Shown here in pieces: positions 49,465 to 57,047 of a stretch of 64,000 bases of DNA. The translations under genes and the position numbers were made by a program. The stretch is from assembly GCA_015233135.1 (NCBI GenBank), contig JADFYH010000001.1, forward strand, positions 91,930 to 155,929. Reading direction: 5' to 3'. Each line of letters opens with the position of its first letter. Within the stretch, counting starts at the first letter, position 1. The stretch is from Deltaproteobacteria bacterium (lineage in GTDB: Bacteria; UBA10199; JADFYH01). The notes under the pieces were generated by a model. The model was given only the letters and a program-made list of their open reading frames with translations. It made no database searches and was not told the DNA's origin.

Positions 49465-50649
49465 CTACCTATCTAATTCCCCCGCAATAATATTGATAGA
49501 ACCCATCACCGCAATGGCATCTGCCAACATCACCCCATTCACCAGACGTGGATAAGCCGCGTAGAGAGGAAAGCAGGGAGGACGACATTTCACCCGATAA
49601 GGGTTAGTGGATCCATCGCTCACGATATAAAAACCCAATTCCCCATTCGCCGCTTCCGTGGCCGAATAGACCTCACCTGGCGGGGGACGCACCCCTTCGT
49701 AGATCAGTTTGAAATGATTCATGAGCGCTTCAATATTGGTATAAACCTCGGCCTTGGGAGGCAAAGCGACGCGCCGGTCTGAGGTCATCACAGGACCAGG
49801 TCTTAATTTGGAAATAGCTTGTTCGATAATGCGAATGGATTGATTGATTTCTTCAAAACGCACCAGAAATCGATCGTAGGTGTCTCCATCCTCGCCCACA
49901 GGAATATCAAAATCGTAATTCTCGTAACCGCAATAAGGCTCGCTTTTTCTCACATCATAATCGCAACCTGTGGCCCTCAAACAAGGCCCGGTAAAACCAT
50001 AATTAATGGCCTCTTCCTGACTGATGGGCGCAATACCCAGCGTTCTATCCACGAAGATCTTGTTTCGTTCCAGCAAACCCCTTACTTCTTTGGTAGCAAG
50101 CTGTACGTCTTTAATAATGGCTGCCAATTCCGCAACGGCCTCCGGATACAAATCGCGGCTCACTCCACCGATACGGGTATAATTGGTCGTCAGACGCGCA
50201 CCGCAGATTTTTTCGATAAAATCATAAATTTTTTCGCGCACATTGAAGTAATACCAAAAATTGGTGAGGGCTCCCAAATCCACCACATTGGTTCCAATGC
50301 ACACCAGATGGTCAGTAATGCGGGAAAGTTCACAGATGATGACGCGAATCGTTTGCGCGCGTTCGGGGATTTCACAACCAATAAGTTTTTCTACCGCCAT
50401 GCAATAGCCCACATTGTTCATGAGGGGGCTCACATAGTTGAGCCGGTCGGTATAAGGGATCACCTGCGTGTAAGTCCCCGCTTCACTGTGTTTCTCAAAA
50501 CCCCGATGCAAATAGCCCATCTCGGCAACGGAACTGACAATGCGCTCGCCATCCATCTCGGCAAAGATGCGCAAAGTACCATGCATGGTTGGATGCGAAG
50601 GGCCTATGTTGAGATACATATTTTTAGTTTTGAAATCGCCTTCTGACAT
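49465..50649 (-). CDS. nuoD: NADH-quinone oxidoreductase subunit D
   Basis: The 49-kDa-type subunit of 394 residues at the quinone site. NIGPSHPTMHGTLRIFAEMD, MGYLHRGFEKHSEAGTYTQV, YTDRLNYVSPLMNNVGYCMA, VGEDGDTYDRFLVRFEEINQ and YRVKCRPPCFPLYAAYPRLV are present. The start follows the nuoC stop by 3 bases. The Arg-His quinone-binding region is intact. Confidence 0.97.
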   Translation of the reverse strand: MSEGDFKTKNMYLNIGPSHPTMHGTLRIFAEMDGERIVSSVAEMGYLHRGFEKHSEAGTYTQVIPYTDRLNYVSPLMNNVGYCMAVEKLIGCEIPERAQTIRVIICELSRITDHLVCIGTNVVDLGALTNFWYYFNVREKIYDFIEKICGARLTTNYTRIGGVSRDLYPEAVAELAAIIKDVQLATKEVRGLLERNKIFVDRTLGIAPISQEEAINYGFTGPCLRATGCDYDVRKSEPYCGYENYDFDIPVGEDGDTYDRFLVRFEEINQSIRIIEQAISKLRPGPVMTSDRRVALPPKAEVYTNIEALMNHFKLIYEGVRPPPGEVYSATEAANGELGFYIVSDGSTNPYRVKCRPPCFPLYAAYPRLVNGVMLADAIAVMGSINIIAGELDR

Positions 50650-50652
50650 AAA

Positions 50653-51135
50653 TCAGGGCCTTTCTAAGGGTTCCGGAATTTTTTGTCGTCTATTGATTTT
50701 ATAATCTTTTCTCAAAGGGTGCCCTTCAAATCCATCGAACAGCAGCAAGCGCTTCAGGTTAGGATGTCCTTCAAAAACAATCCCCAACATATCCCAGGCC
50801 TCTCGCTCAAACCAATCGGCAGATTTCCATAAATCGACGCAAGTCTTCACTTTTGGATTTTCTTCAGGTACACGGGTTTTTATTCTTAATCGATGATTTT
50901 TTGAGGTGGAATACAGATGATACACCACTTCAAAACGGGGGCCTTGCCCTAAATAGTCGACCGCGCAGAGATCCATCAACGCATTCAGCAGAGTTTCAGG
51001 ATCGTTTTTGGCAAAGCCGAGGACGTCATGAAGCCGCTCGGGGCTCACCACGATTGTTTCGTTTCCCTGCTGCTCATGAGAATCCAAAATGTCAGCCTGG
51101 AAATTTTTCTTAAAAATGTCGATGAGTTTTACCAT
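50653..51135 (-). CDS. nuoC: NADH-quinone oxidoreductase subunit C
   Basis: The 30-kDa-type subunit of 160 residues. RFEVVYHLYSTSKNHRLRIK, SADWFEREAWDMLGIVFEGH, PNLKRLLLFDGFEGHPLRKD Y identify it. Separate nuoC and nuoD genes (not fused) are the common arrangement. It directly abuts nuoB. Confidence 0.96.
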   Translation of the reverse strand: MVKLIDIFKKNFQADILDSHEQQGNETIVVSPERLHDVLGFAKNDPETLLNALMDLCAVDYLGQGPRFEVVYHLYSTSKNHRLRIKTRVPEENPKVKTCVDLWKSADWFEREAWDMLGIVFEGHPNLKRLLLFDGFEGHPLRKDYKINRRQKIPEPLERP

Positions 51136-51660
51136 TTATTTCCGAACCGAATGAGGTTTATAGATGTACAATTCGGGTTTTTCACCCACTGCTTCTTTAC
51201 AGATTTTTTCCTGTAACCTGACAATAGCAAGCAGGATGGATTCAGGTCGTGGAGGGCAACCCGGAACATACACATCCACGGGAATCACCTCGTCAATTCC
51301 CTGCAACACACTATAATTGTCGTAAAAACCTCCACAGGTAGCACAAGAACCCACCGCAACCACCCATTTGGGTTCCGTCATTTGTTCATAAACTTTTTTC
51401 AAGACAGGGGCTTGTTTATAATTAATGGTCCCCAAGACCAGCAAGAGATCGGCCTGACGAGGAGAAAACCTCACGAGTTCGGCCCCAAAACGCGAGATAT
51501 CAAACACCGAATCCACCGCCCCCATAAATTCAATCGCACAACAAGCCGTACCAAAAGGCAAGGGCCACAAGGAGTTTTTGCGCCCCCAGGCAACAAGCTC
51601 GGAGAGCTTGGTAGTTAAAAAATTGTTTTCGACAACGGATGACATTTTTTTAGACTCCAC
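51136..51660 (-). CDS. nuoB: NADH-quinone oxidoreductase subunit B
   Basis: PSST-type subunit of 174 residues holding the N2 [4Fe-4S] cluster. The four ligands are in [30 protein letters not shown] and [32 protein letters not shown] precedes them. The start at 51660 lies 43 bases past the nuoA stop. Confidence 0.97.
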   Translation of the reverse strand: MESKKMSSVVENNFLTTKLSELVAWGRKNSLWPLPFGTACCAIEFMGAVDSVFDISRFGAELVRFSPRQADLLLVLGTINYKQAPVLKKVYEQMTEPKWVVAVGSCATCGGFYDNYSVLQGIDEVIPVDVYVPGCPPRPESILLAIVRLQEKICKEAVGEKPELYIYKPHSVRK

Positions 51661-51702
51661 TTTAAGTCTAATGACAGAAATTTTATTTACGCCATTAGAA
51701 CC

Positions 51703-52077
51703 CTACCTTTCCCAATCCAGGGCCCCTCTCTTCCAGACATAAACAAGACCCAGGAAGAGAACAACGAGAAAAGCTAGCATTTCCCAAAAAATAAACAAGC
51801 CCGCTCCGGCAGCCTTAAAAGTGTTCAGGAGCACCGCCCAGGGGAAAAGAAAAACAGCTTCTACATCAAAAAGGATAAAGATAATGGCCACCAGATAGAA
51901 TTTCACGGAGAAGCGCTCGCGGGGGCTTCCTACGATAGGCATACCACATTCGTAGGTCTCGTTTTTAGACACCGTGGGTTTTTTGGGGCCGAACAAGGCA
52001 GAAAGTCCGACAAAGGCACCCGAAAAAATAAAGGCAATGGCAAACAACAGGAGAATGGGCACATAGGGATTGCTCAT
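51703..52077 (-). CDS. nuoA: NADH-quinone oxidoreductase subunit A
   Basis: A 124-residue, three-helix subunit and first gene of the operon. LLLFAIAFIFSGAFVGLSAL, the loop NETYECGMPIVGSPRERFSV, and KFYLVAIIFILFDVEAVFLF (with conserved Asp/Glu) identify it. It lies 100 bases from a divergent PPIase gene. A plausible TTGACA promoter lies just upstream. Confidence 0.96.
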   Translation of the reverse strand: MSNPYVPILLLFAIAFIFSGAFVGLSALFGPKKPTVSKNETYECGMPIVGSPRERFSVKFYLVAIIFILFDVEAVFLFPWAVLLNTFKAAGAGLFIFWEMLAFLVVLFLGLVYVWKRGALDWER

Positions 52078-52087
52078 AGGGGCTGTA

Positions 52088-52117
52088 TTGCTATTGAATC
52101 CTCCCTCACTTTGTCAA
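52088..52117 (-). promoter_or_regulatory. Candidate promoter of the nuo operon
   Basis: On the minus strand TTGACA (52117-52112), 18 bases, TAGCAA (52093-52088), about 11 bases before the nuoA ATG. The -10 is weak; the 5' leader would be very short. Confidence 0.4.
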
Positions 52118-52177
52118 GTTGTTTAGGGCCCTTACCTTTAACCTTGCACTTTTAAGTTGATTTGCTAAACGCCGCGC

Positions 52178-53122
52178 ATGTGGCAGCGCCATTTTTGGAA
52201 AACATTTTTCATTTTTATTTTTTTTTCTTTCTGTCATTGTGGCGAACCGCAAAACCAGAGCAGCCTTGCGGAGGTGGCCAACAAAAAAATTAGCGTAGGG
52301 GAGTTCAAGGCCGCGCTGAGCCGCGAAAAAGAAAATCAAGACCCTGAAATCGTTCATCAAGAAAAACAGTTTGGCGAACTGAAGAAAAAAATCCTGGAAG
52401 ATCTCATCCAAAAAAAAATTTTGGAAAATGAAGCGGAGCTTAAAAGAATAAGTATTTCCGAAGCTGAATTGGAAGAAGAAATCAAGCAGTACAAGTCCCG
52501 CTATTCCGAAAAGGCATTTCTGAAAGTTTTAGAGCAACGCAATATCAATTATGAAGATTGGAAAGAATTGAAACGCAGCAATTTACTCATTAACAAATGG
52601 GTAGAAACGTTTCTGGCTCCCCAAATCAAAATTTCTGAAGAACAAATCCAGTCTTATTACGAGACCCATTTAAAGGAATTTACCCAGGGGGCTGCGGTGA
52701 AAGTCCGACAGATCCTGAGCGACAACGAAAGCAGCGCCAAAGAAATACAGGCCCGTATTCAGAAGGGCGAAAACTTTGCCAAACTTGCCAAAGAACTTTC
52801 TCTGGCTCCAGAACGTGAGAACGGGGGCGAATTACCCTGGATGAGCAAAGGAAGTTTCCCCAGGGAGTTTGAGATCTGTTTCGATTTAAAAGAAGGACAG
52901 GTTTCTGAGGTCATTCCCTCCCTTTATGGCTTTCATCTCTTTAAACTTCTTGCCAAAAGGCCGGAAGAAACGTTCAAACTGGAGCAGGTGAAAGATCAAA
53001 TAGAGGCTTGGCTTAAAAAAGAAGCCCTTGAACAGCGGCTGCAAAGTTACTATCAACAAGTAAAACCGAATTACGTCATAAAGGTGCACTCATGGACTCT
53101 CAAAAGAATAAAAGTTTTTTAG
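52178..53122 (+). CDS. Parvulin-type peptidyl-prolyl isomerase, probably exported
   Basis: A 314-residue protein. The N-terminus (KTFFIFIFFSFCHCG) is a signal peptide with Cys residues near its end, so it may be a lipoprotein. A SurA_N-like helical region (KKILEDLIQKKILENEAELK) follows, then a long amphipathic stretch, and the PpiC-type rotamase domain (about 165-260) starting AVKVRQILSDNESSAKEIQA and containing GGELPWMSKGSFPREFEICF and SLYGFHLFKLL. It begins a four-gene plus-strand run (two PPIases, then pdxA), and its 3' end overlaps the next gene by 31 nt. Likely chaperones outer-membrane proteins in the periplasm. Confidence 0.85.
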   Translation: MWQRHFWKTFFIFIFFSFCHCGEPQNQSSLAEVANKKISVGEFKAALSREKENQDPEIVHQEKQFGELKKKILEDLIQKKILENEAELKRISISEAELEEEIKQYKSRYSEKAFLKVLEQRNINYEDWKELKRSNLLINKWVETFLAPQIKISEEQIQSYYETHLKEFTQGAAVKVRQILSDNESSAKEIQARIQKGENFAKLAKELSLAPERENGGELPWMSKGSFPREFEICFDLKEGQVSEVIPSLYGFHLFKLLAKRPEETFKLEQVKDQIEAWLKKEALEQRLQSYYQQVKPNYVIKVHSWTLKRIKVF

Positions 53123-54126
53123 AAGTGAGGAGTAAGGCGTTAGAAGTAAGGCGCTCCCTGTTCCGTATAAAACATCACGTCTTATACATCGTTCTCTTCT
53201 TCCTTACACCTTACACCTTACACCTTACACCTCTCCTCCCCTCCCTTCACGCCGAAATCATCGACAAAATCATTGCCACCGTAAACCAGGAGCCCATCAC
53301 CCAGCTGGATTTGCAACGCGCCAAAGACAATCTGAACAAACAAATGAAAGAGGATAAAAAATCAGGCCCTGCCAGTGAGGAAGAGCTGAAAAATTTTGCC
53401 CTTAGTCGTTTGATTGACGAAACCTTACTCAATCAACAAATTGAAAAATCCCAAATTCTTGTGAGCGAGTCGGAATTGAAGCAGGCCATCGACTCGATCA
53501 TGAAAAGAAACAAGATGAGCGACGAGGCCTTGAAAAAAGATTTAAGTAGCAAGGGGATTACTCTCGACCAATACAAAGAAGACATTCGAAAACAGATGAA
53601 ACGCATGCGTTTCTTTAGCCAAACCATAGGCAGCAAAATCAAGGTGAGCGACGAAGAAGTAAATGCCTATTATAGCCAAAGTGCCGCAAAAATGGGGGGC
53701 GATCAAAAGGTGAAGCTCGCTCAGATTGTGCTGCCTTTTTCTTCGGAAGAAGACCTGAAAAAGGTCGAGAAAGAAGCCGTGTCTCTCTACGAAAAAGTGA
53801 AGTCGGGAAAGAATTTTGATCAGGCCATGAAGGAACATAGCGCCGCAGGCAGCGGAGATTTAGGAGAATTGCCTTACTCCGGTCTTTCCAGCGAACTTTC
53901 GAATGCGGTTTCAAAATTAGCCAAGGGCCAAGTGAGTGAACCCATCAAAACCAGCTCTGCCTTTTTGATTGTGAAACTGTTAGACAAACCCGACACCCAG
54001 CTTCAAGGCTCGGAGGAACTCAAGGCCAGCTTGAGAGACAAGATTTATGAATTCAAGATGCAGGAAGAAATTAAAAAATACATCGAAAAGCTGAAAAAAG
54101 ACGCTTTTATTCAGATAAAATCATGA
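53092..54126 (+). CDS. SurA-like periplasmic chaperone/PPIase
   Basis: A 344-residue protein with an export signal in about 25-51, a SurA_N domain (IIDKIIATVNQEPITQLDLQ onward, about 52-150) and one parvulin domain (DQKVKLAQIVLPFSSEEDLK to SSAFLIVKLLDKP, about 205-305). SurA usually has two parvulin domains, so this is the one-domain type. The N-terminal region is odd: bases 53122-53152 and 53197-53238 are heptamer arrays, translated as EVRSKALEVRRSL and LTPYTLHLTPLLPSLHAE. The second supplies most of the signal-peptide core. Its stop overlaps the pdxA start by 4 nt (ATGA). Confidence 0.85.
   Translation: MDSQKNKSFLEVRSKALEVRRSLFRIKHHVLYIVLFFLTPYTLHLTPLLPSLHAEIIDKIIATVNQEPITQLDLQRAKDNLNKQMKEDKKSGPASEEELKNFALSRLIDETLLNQQIEKSQILVSESELKQAIDSIMKRNKMSDEALKKDLSSKGITLDQYKEDIRKQMKRMRFFSQTIGSKIKVSDEEVNAYYSQSAAKMGGDQKVKLAQIVLPFSSEEDLKKVEKEAVSLYEKVKSGKNFDQAMKEHSAAGSGDLGELPYSGLSSELSNAVSKLAKGQVSEPIKTSSAFLIVKLLDKPDTQLQGSEELKASLRDKIYEFKMQEEIKKYIEKLKKDAFIQIKS
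53122..53238. repeat. Facing pair of heptamer arrays at the surA-like 5' end
   Basis: Array one (53122-53152) is gagtaag, gcgttag, aagtaag in the forward sense. Array two (53197-53238) is four tandem cttacac units, the reverse complement of gtgtaag. They are inverted with respect to each other around 45 bases, so the mRNA could fold over the first codons of the gene. Confidence 0.75.
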
Positions 54127-55013
54127 AAATCGGAATCACCCCCGGTGACCCCCGCGGCATCGGCGCAGAAATTATCGAGAAGGCCTTGGCAGATGAAAGT
54201 ATTCGCTCGCTGGCGGAGTTTGTGGTGTATTCAAATCCCCCTCTCCCCAACCCTCTCCCGCAAGGGGCGAGGGAGTCAGACGTTCAAGCAGGACACACCG
54301 TCATTTCTTACCTCGACCACGCCGTCGCAGACGCGATGAGCGGAAAAATTGACGCCATCGTCACCGCCCCCATCACCAAAAAAAGTCTGGAGGCCGCAGG
54401 TTATCCTTGGCCCGGACACACCGAGTTTTTGGCGGAAAAATCGGGAGGCCACAAAGTCGTCATGATGATGGCGGCACCGAAACTCAAAGTCACTTTGGTG
54501 ACGATTCACACGCCCTTGAAAGAAGTCCCCTTAAAAATCACCCAAGAAAAAATCAGCGACACCGTTCGCATCACCTTTGATTCCCTCAAAACCTATTGGG
54601 GCTTAGACCATCCCCGAGTCGCTGTTTGCGGACTCAATCCCCACGCGGGTGAGCAAGGCCTGCTGGGAAAAGAAGAAATTGAAATTATTGCCCCCACCTT
54701 AGAAAGATTAAGAAAAGAAGGCTACGAAGTGGAGGGTCCCTGCGTGCCCGATGCCGTTTTTCACGATGCCTATCTGGGAAAATATGACGCTGTAGTCTGC
54801 ATGTATCACGACCAAGGTCTTATCCCTTTCAAGATGCTCTATTTTCAGGAAGGCGTAAATGTAACGTTAGGCTTACCGATTATCCGCACCTCCCCCGATC
54901 ACGGCACGGCTTTTGATATTGCCGGCAAAGGTATTGCCGATGCGAGTAGCATGAAGGCAGCCATTCGCTTGGCGGTGGAGATGGTGGAGAAAAGAGCATC
55001 AAAAGAAGCATGA
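54123..55013 (+). CDS. pdxA: 4-hydroxythreonine-4-phosphate dehydrogenase-like protein (PdxA)
   Basis: PdxA oxidises 4-phosphohydroxythreonine in vitamin B6 synthesis. Seen: MKIGITPGDPRGIGAEIIEK, IVTAPITKKSLEAAGYPWPG with HTEFLAE (metal His), VTIHTPLKEVP, CGLNPHAGEQGLLGKEE, MYHDQGLIPFKMLYF (metal His) and NVTLGLPIIRTSPDHGTAFD. At 296 residues it is about 35 shorter than the common 330, and the shortening falls in the region about 38-55, where a REP-like element supplies NPPLPNPLPQGARES. So a stretch between the first strand and the TAPI motif was lost and a palindrome-coded segment is present instead. Catalytic residues remain. Confidence 0.9.
   Translation: MKIGITPGDPRGIGAEIIEKALADESIRSLAEFVVYSNPPLPNPLPQGARESDVQAGHTVISYLDHAVADAMSGKIDAIVTAPITKKSLEAAGYPWPGHTEFLAEKSGGHKVVMMMAAPKLKVTLVTIHTPLKEVPLKITQEKISDTVRITFDSLKTYWGLDHPRVAVCGLNPHAGEQGLLGKEEIEIIAPTLERLRKEGYEVEGPCVPDAVFHDAYLGKYDAVVCMYHDQGLIPFKMLYFQEGVNVTLGLPIIRTSPDHGTAFDIAGKGIADASSMKAAIRLAVEMVEKRASKEA
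54236..54275. repeat. REP-like element inside pdxA
   Basis: Tail (tcccctctccccaac) then hairpin (CCCTCTCCCG-caa-GGGGCGAGGG), in frame and translated as PLPNPLPQGARES. It is located where the usual protein has about 50 more residues. Confidence 0.85.
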
Positions 55014-55027
55014 CCATATTGCACTCC

Positions 55028-55075
55028 ATTGCAAAATAGTCTTGACTAAAATGCAATTCGCTACAAAATGGTCTG
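55028..55075 (+). promoter_or_regulatory. Palindromic promoter of ATPase A, likely leaderless
   Basis: Inverted repeat ATTGCA (55028-55033) and TGCAAT (55052-55057). Inside it TTGACT (55042-55047), 16 bases, CAAAAT (55064-55069), then 6 bases to the ATG at 55076. Two direct repeats AAAATAGTC and AAAATGGTC lie 32 bases apart (55033-55041, 55065-55073). No ribosome site exists. Confidence 0.6.
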
Positions 55076-56203
55076 ATGGAAAGACCTTATAAAAAACTCA
55101 TTCAAAAAGACCTCGAAAAAAAAATGGTTTTTCTCACCGGCCCCCGGCAGGTCGGAAAAACCACTTTAGCAAAATCTTTCTTCAAACTCTGGCCTTCGAC
55201 TCAATATCTCAATTACGACAATGAAGACGAAAGAAAAATCATTGTTAAGAGAGAATGGGATCGAAAAGCTCCCCTCATTATCTTGGATGAAATCCATAAA
55301 CGACCCAAATGGAAATCGCATCTCAAGGGGATTTACGACAGTGAAGGAATTCCTCCCAGAATTTTAGTGACAGGCTCTGCACGCCTGGACGTTTATCGCC
55401 GGGGTGGCGACTCTTTGGCAGGGCGTTATTTTTTACACAGGCTGCATCCTTTTTCTATTGGCGAACTTCGGGGGCAAGACAGCAATCAAAATCTGTTGGA
55501 AAAACTCATGAAATTGGGGGGATTTCCCGAGCCTTTTTTAGAAGCCTCCGAAGTAGAAGCCGCACGTTGGAAAAAGCAACATTTAGAAAGGATTATTCGG
55601 GAAGACGTGCAAGATCTGGAACCCGTTCGCGATATTCAAAAATTATTGTTATTGGTAGATGTCTTAAAAGAAAGAGTAGGGTCTTCCATTTCAATAGGAA
55701 ATATTGCCCGTGATTTGGAAATCTCTCCCCACACCCTCAAACACTGGATTCAAACCCTAGAAAATATGTATGTGATTTTTTTGCTTCCCGCCTATCATCA
55801 AAATCTAGCGCGCGCGATTATTAAAGAACCGAAGATTTTTTTCTATGACACCGGAGCGGTTGTAAATGAAGTAGGTGCTCGCTTTGAAAATTTGGTAGCA
55901 GGACATCTAAAAAAATGGGTGGATTATTTGGAAGATGTAGAAGGCAAAAGTTTTAAACTTTATTTTTTGAGGGATAAAGAAAAACGCGAAGTGGATTTTG
56001 TGATTGGTTCCGGAAAACAAATCGAATATCTGATTGAGGCAAAATATGCGGATGATCAACTGAGTGCTTCATTAAAGTACTATCAAAATAAATTAAAACC
56101 CAAACAAACGCTTCAATTGGTAGGACAGATTCGAAGAAATAAAACAGTAGACGGGATATCGATTTACTCAGCAGCGGATTGGTTGGCAGAATTAAAGGTA
56201 TAA
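55076..56203 (+). CDS. AAA ATPase with DUF4143 domain (ATPase A)
   Basis: A 375-residue AAA_14-family ATPase. Walker A is TGPRQVGKTTLAK (about 21-33), Walker B LIILDEIHKRPKWK (about 67-80), and VTGSARLDVYRRGGDSLAGR (about 101-120) is the sensor with a conserved arginine. The winged-helix-like segment GNIARDLEISPHTLKHWIQT lies at about 206-225. The C-terminal DUF4143 part has REVDFVIG and YLIEAKYAD (about 305-330), a PD-(D/E)XK-type signature. Function of the family is unknown. It is transcribed from a palindrome that may be its own operator (inference) and is paralogous to ATPase B, with a TA module between them. Confidence 0.85.
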   Translation: MERPYKKLIQKDLEKKMVFLTGPRQVGKTTLAKSFFKLWPSTQYLNYDNEDERKIIVKREWDRKAPLIILDEIHKRPKWKSHLKGIYDSEGIPPRILVTGSARLDVYRRGGDSLAGRYFLHRLHPFSIGELRGQDSNQNLLEKLMKLGGFPEPFLEASEVEAARWKKQHLERIIREDVQDLEPVRDIQKLLLLVDVLKERVGSSISIGNIARDLEISPHTLKHWIQTLENMYVIFLLPAYHQNLARAIIKEPKIFFYDTGAVVNEVGARFENLVAGHLKKWVDYLEDVEGKSFKLYFLRDKEKREVDFVIGSGKQIEYLIEAKYADDQLSASLKYYQNKLKPKQTLQLVGQIRRNKTVDGISIYSAADWLAELKV

Positions 56204-56233
56204 AATCTCAATGGTACGTAGAAAACAAAGGCT

Positions 56234-56290
56234 GACCAATTTCCACCCACCTGGAAAATAGTCTTGACCATTTTCCAGTTGCACCTAAAA
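56234..56290. repeat. 57-bp direct repeat, first copy (ghost promoter)
   Basis: Identical at 56 of 57 positions to 56984-57040. It contains the inverted-repeat promoter of ATPase B (CCTGGAAAAT, TTGACC, ATTTTCCAG), but is followed by AAAACGCCTGG rather than AAAATGGTC, so the downstream half-site is gone. No ATPase follows; the antitoxin of a PIN module starts 53 bases on. Confidence 0.9.
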
Positions 56291-56343
56291 CGCCTGGCTT
56301 TTTTATTTTCAATTCACCCCAAATATGCTTTAGATTGGCTCCT

Positions 56344-56532
56344 ATGCGCTATAATCAAAAAAAAATAAGCCCAGAGGAATTTATCCTTTCTGCCTTAGAT
56401 GATGAGGAAAGACTAAAGTCTGCCTTCAAAGTTGCCCAAGAAACATTCAAGAAAACTAAACTAAGCATTCAAGATATTGAGAAAGCTGTTAAAAAAGTTC
56501 GTGGAAGTTCGCATGCAAAAAGTAGTCGTTGA
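56344..56532 (+). CDS. Antitoxin-like protein of the PIN module between the ATPases
   Basis: A 62-residue protein: MRYNQKKISPEEFILSALDD, EERLKSAFKVAQETFKKTKL, then SIQDIEKAVKKVRG. It is mostly helical, with a basic tail, and overlaps a PIN toxin gene, the usual layout of small antitoxins. The ATG at 56344 is chosen over a TTG at 56335. I recognise no named family. Its promoter would lie in or just after the 57-bp repeat. Confidence 0.6.
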   Translation: MRYNQKKISPEEFILSALDDEERLKSAFKVAQETFKKTKLSIQDIEKAVKKVRGSSHAKSSR

Positions 56533-56962
56533 TACTTGTGTTTTAATTTCTGGATTTGCCTACGGTGGAATCCCTGCCAAAGCAGTTGAGTTGGCTTTCT
56601 CCGACTTTCAAATTATTGTTTCCCCGAAACTTTTGAACGAATATAAAAAAGTTCCTCTGGAGTTGTACAAGAAAAACAAAATAAATTTTGAACAGCTTTC
56701 TAGCTTGGTCCGTGGCATAGCCAGTTTTGTCAAAAACTCAATTTTCGTTATCCCGAAAAAAACTCTTAAAATTTGTCGTGATCCTGCCGATGATATGCTT
56801 CTGGAATGCTGCCTGGAAGTGAGAGCACATTTTTTAGTAAGCAGTGATAAAGATTTACTTTCTATTAGTGGCGAAAAACTTGAAAACAAACTTCATCATT
56901 TACAAATTTTGAAGCCTGGAGATTTTTTAAGAAAATTTTCAAAAACAACCAAGCTTCACTGA
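56513..56962 (+). CDS. PIN-domain toxin (COG1569-type)
   Basis: A 149-residue putative toxin: MQKVVVDTCVLISGFAYGGI is the first PIN strand with its acid, IVSPKLLNEYKKVP the second region with the conserved E, ICRDPADDMLLECCLEVRAH carries the D-P-x-D-D motif, and FLVSSDKDLLSI the final one. This matches the COG1569 group of PIN proteins, longer than VapC. The ATG at 56513 overlaps the antitoxin by 20 nt and has a GTGGAAG-like site. The module is bounded on both sides by a 57-bp direct repeat. Confidence 0.75.
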   Translation: MQKVVVDTCVLISGFAYGGIPAKAVELAFSDFQIIVSPKLLNEYKKVPLELYKKNKINFEQLSSLVRGIASFVKNSIFVIPKKTLKICRDPADDMLLECCLEVRAHFLVSSDKDLLSISGEKLENKLHHLQILKPGDFLRKFSKTTKLH

Positions 56963-56983
56963 ACAAATAAACAATCCGAACCC

Positions 56984-57047
56984 GACCAATTTCCACCCAC
57001 CTGGAAAATAGTCTTGACCATTTTCCAGGTGCACCTAAAATGGTCGA
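56984..57047 (+). promoter_or_regulatory. Palindromic promoter of ATPase B, likely leaderless; second copy of the 57-bp repeat
   Basis: A perfect 12-bp inverted repeat (CACCTGGAAAAT at 56998-57009, ATTTTCCAGGTG at 57020-57031) with a 10-base spacer. TTGACC (57014-57019), 16 bases, TAAAAT (57036-57041), then 6 bases to the ATG at 57048. Direct repeats AAAATAGTC (57005-57013) and AAAATGGTC (57037-57045) are 32 bases apart, as at ATPase A. Confidence 0.65.
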
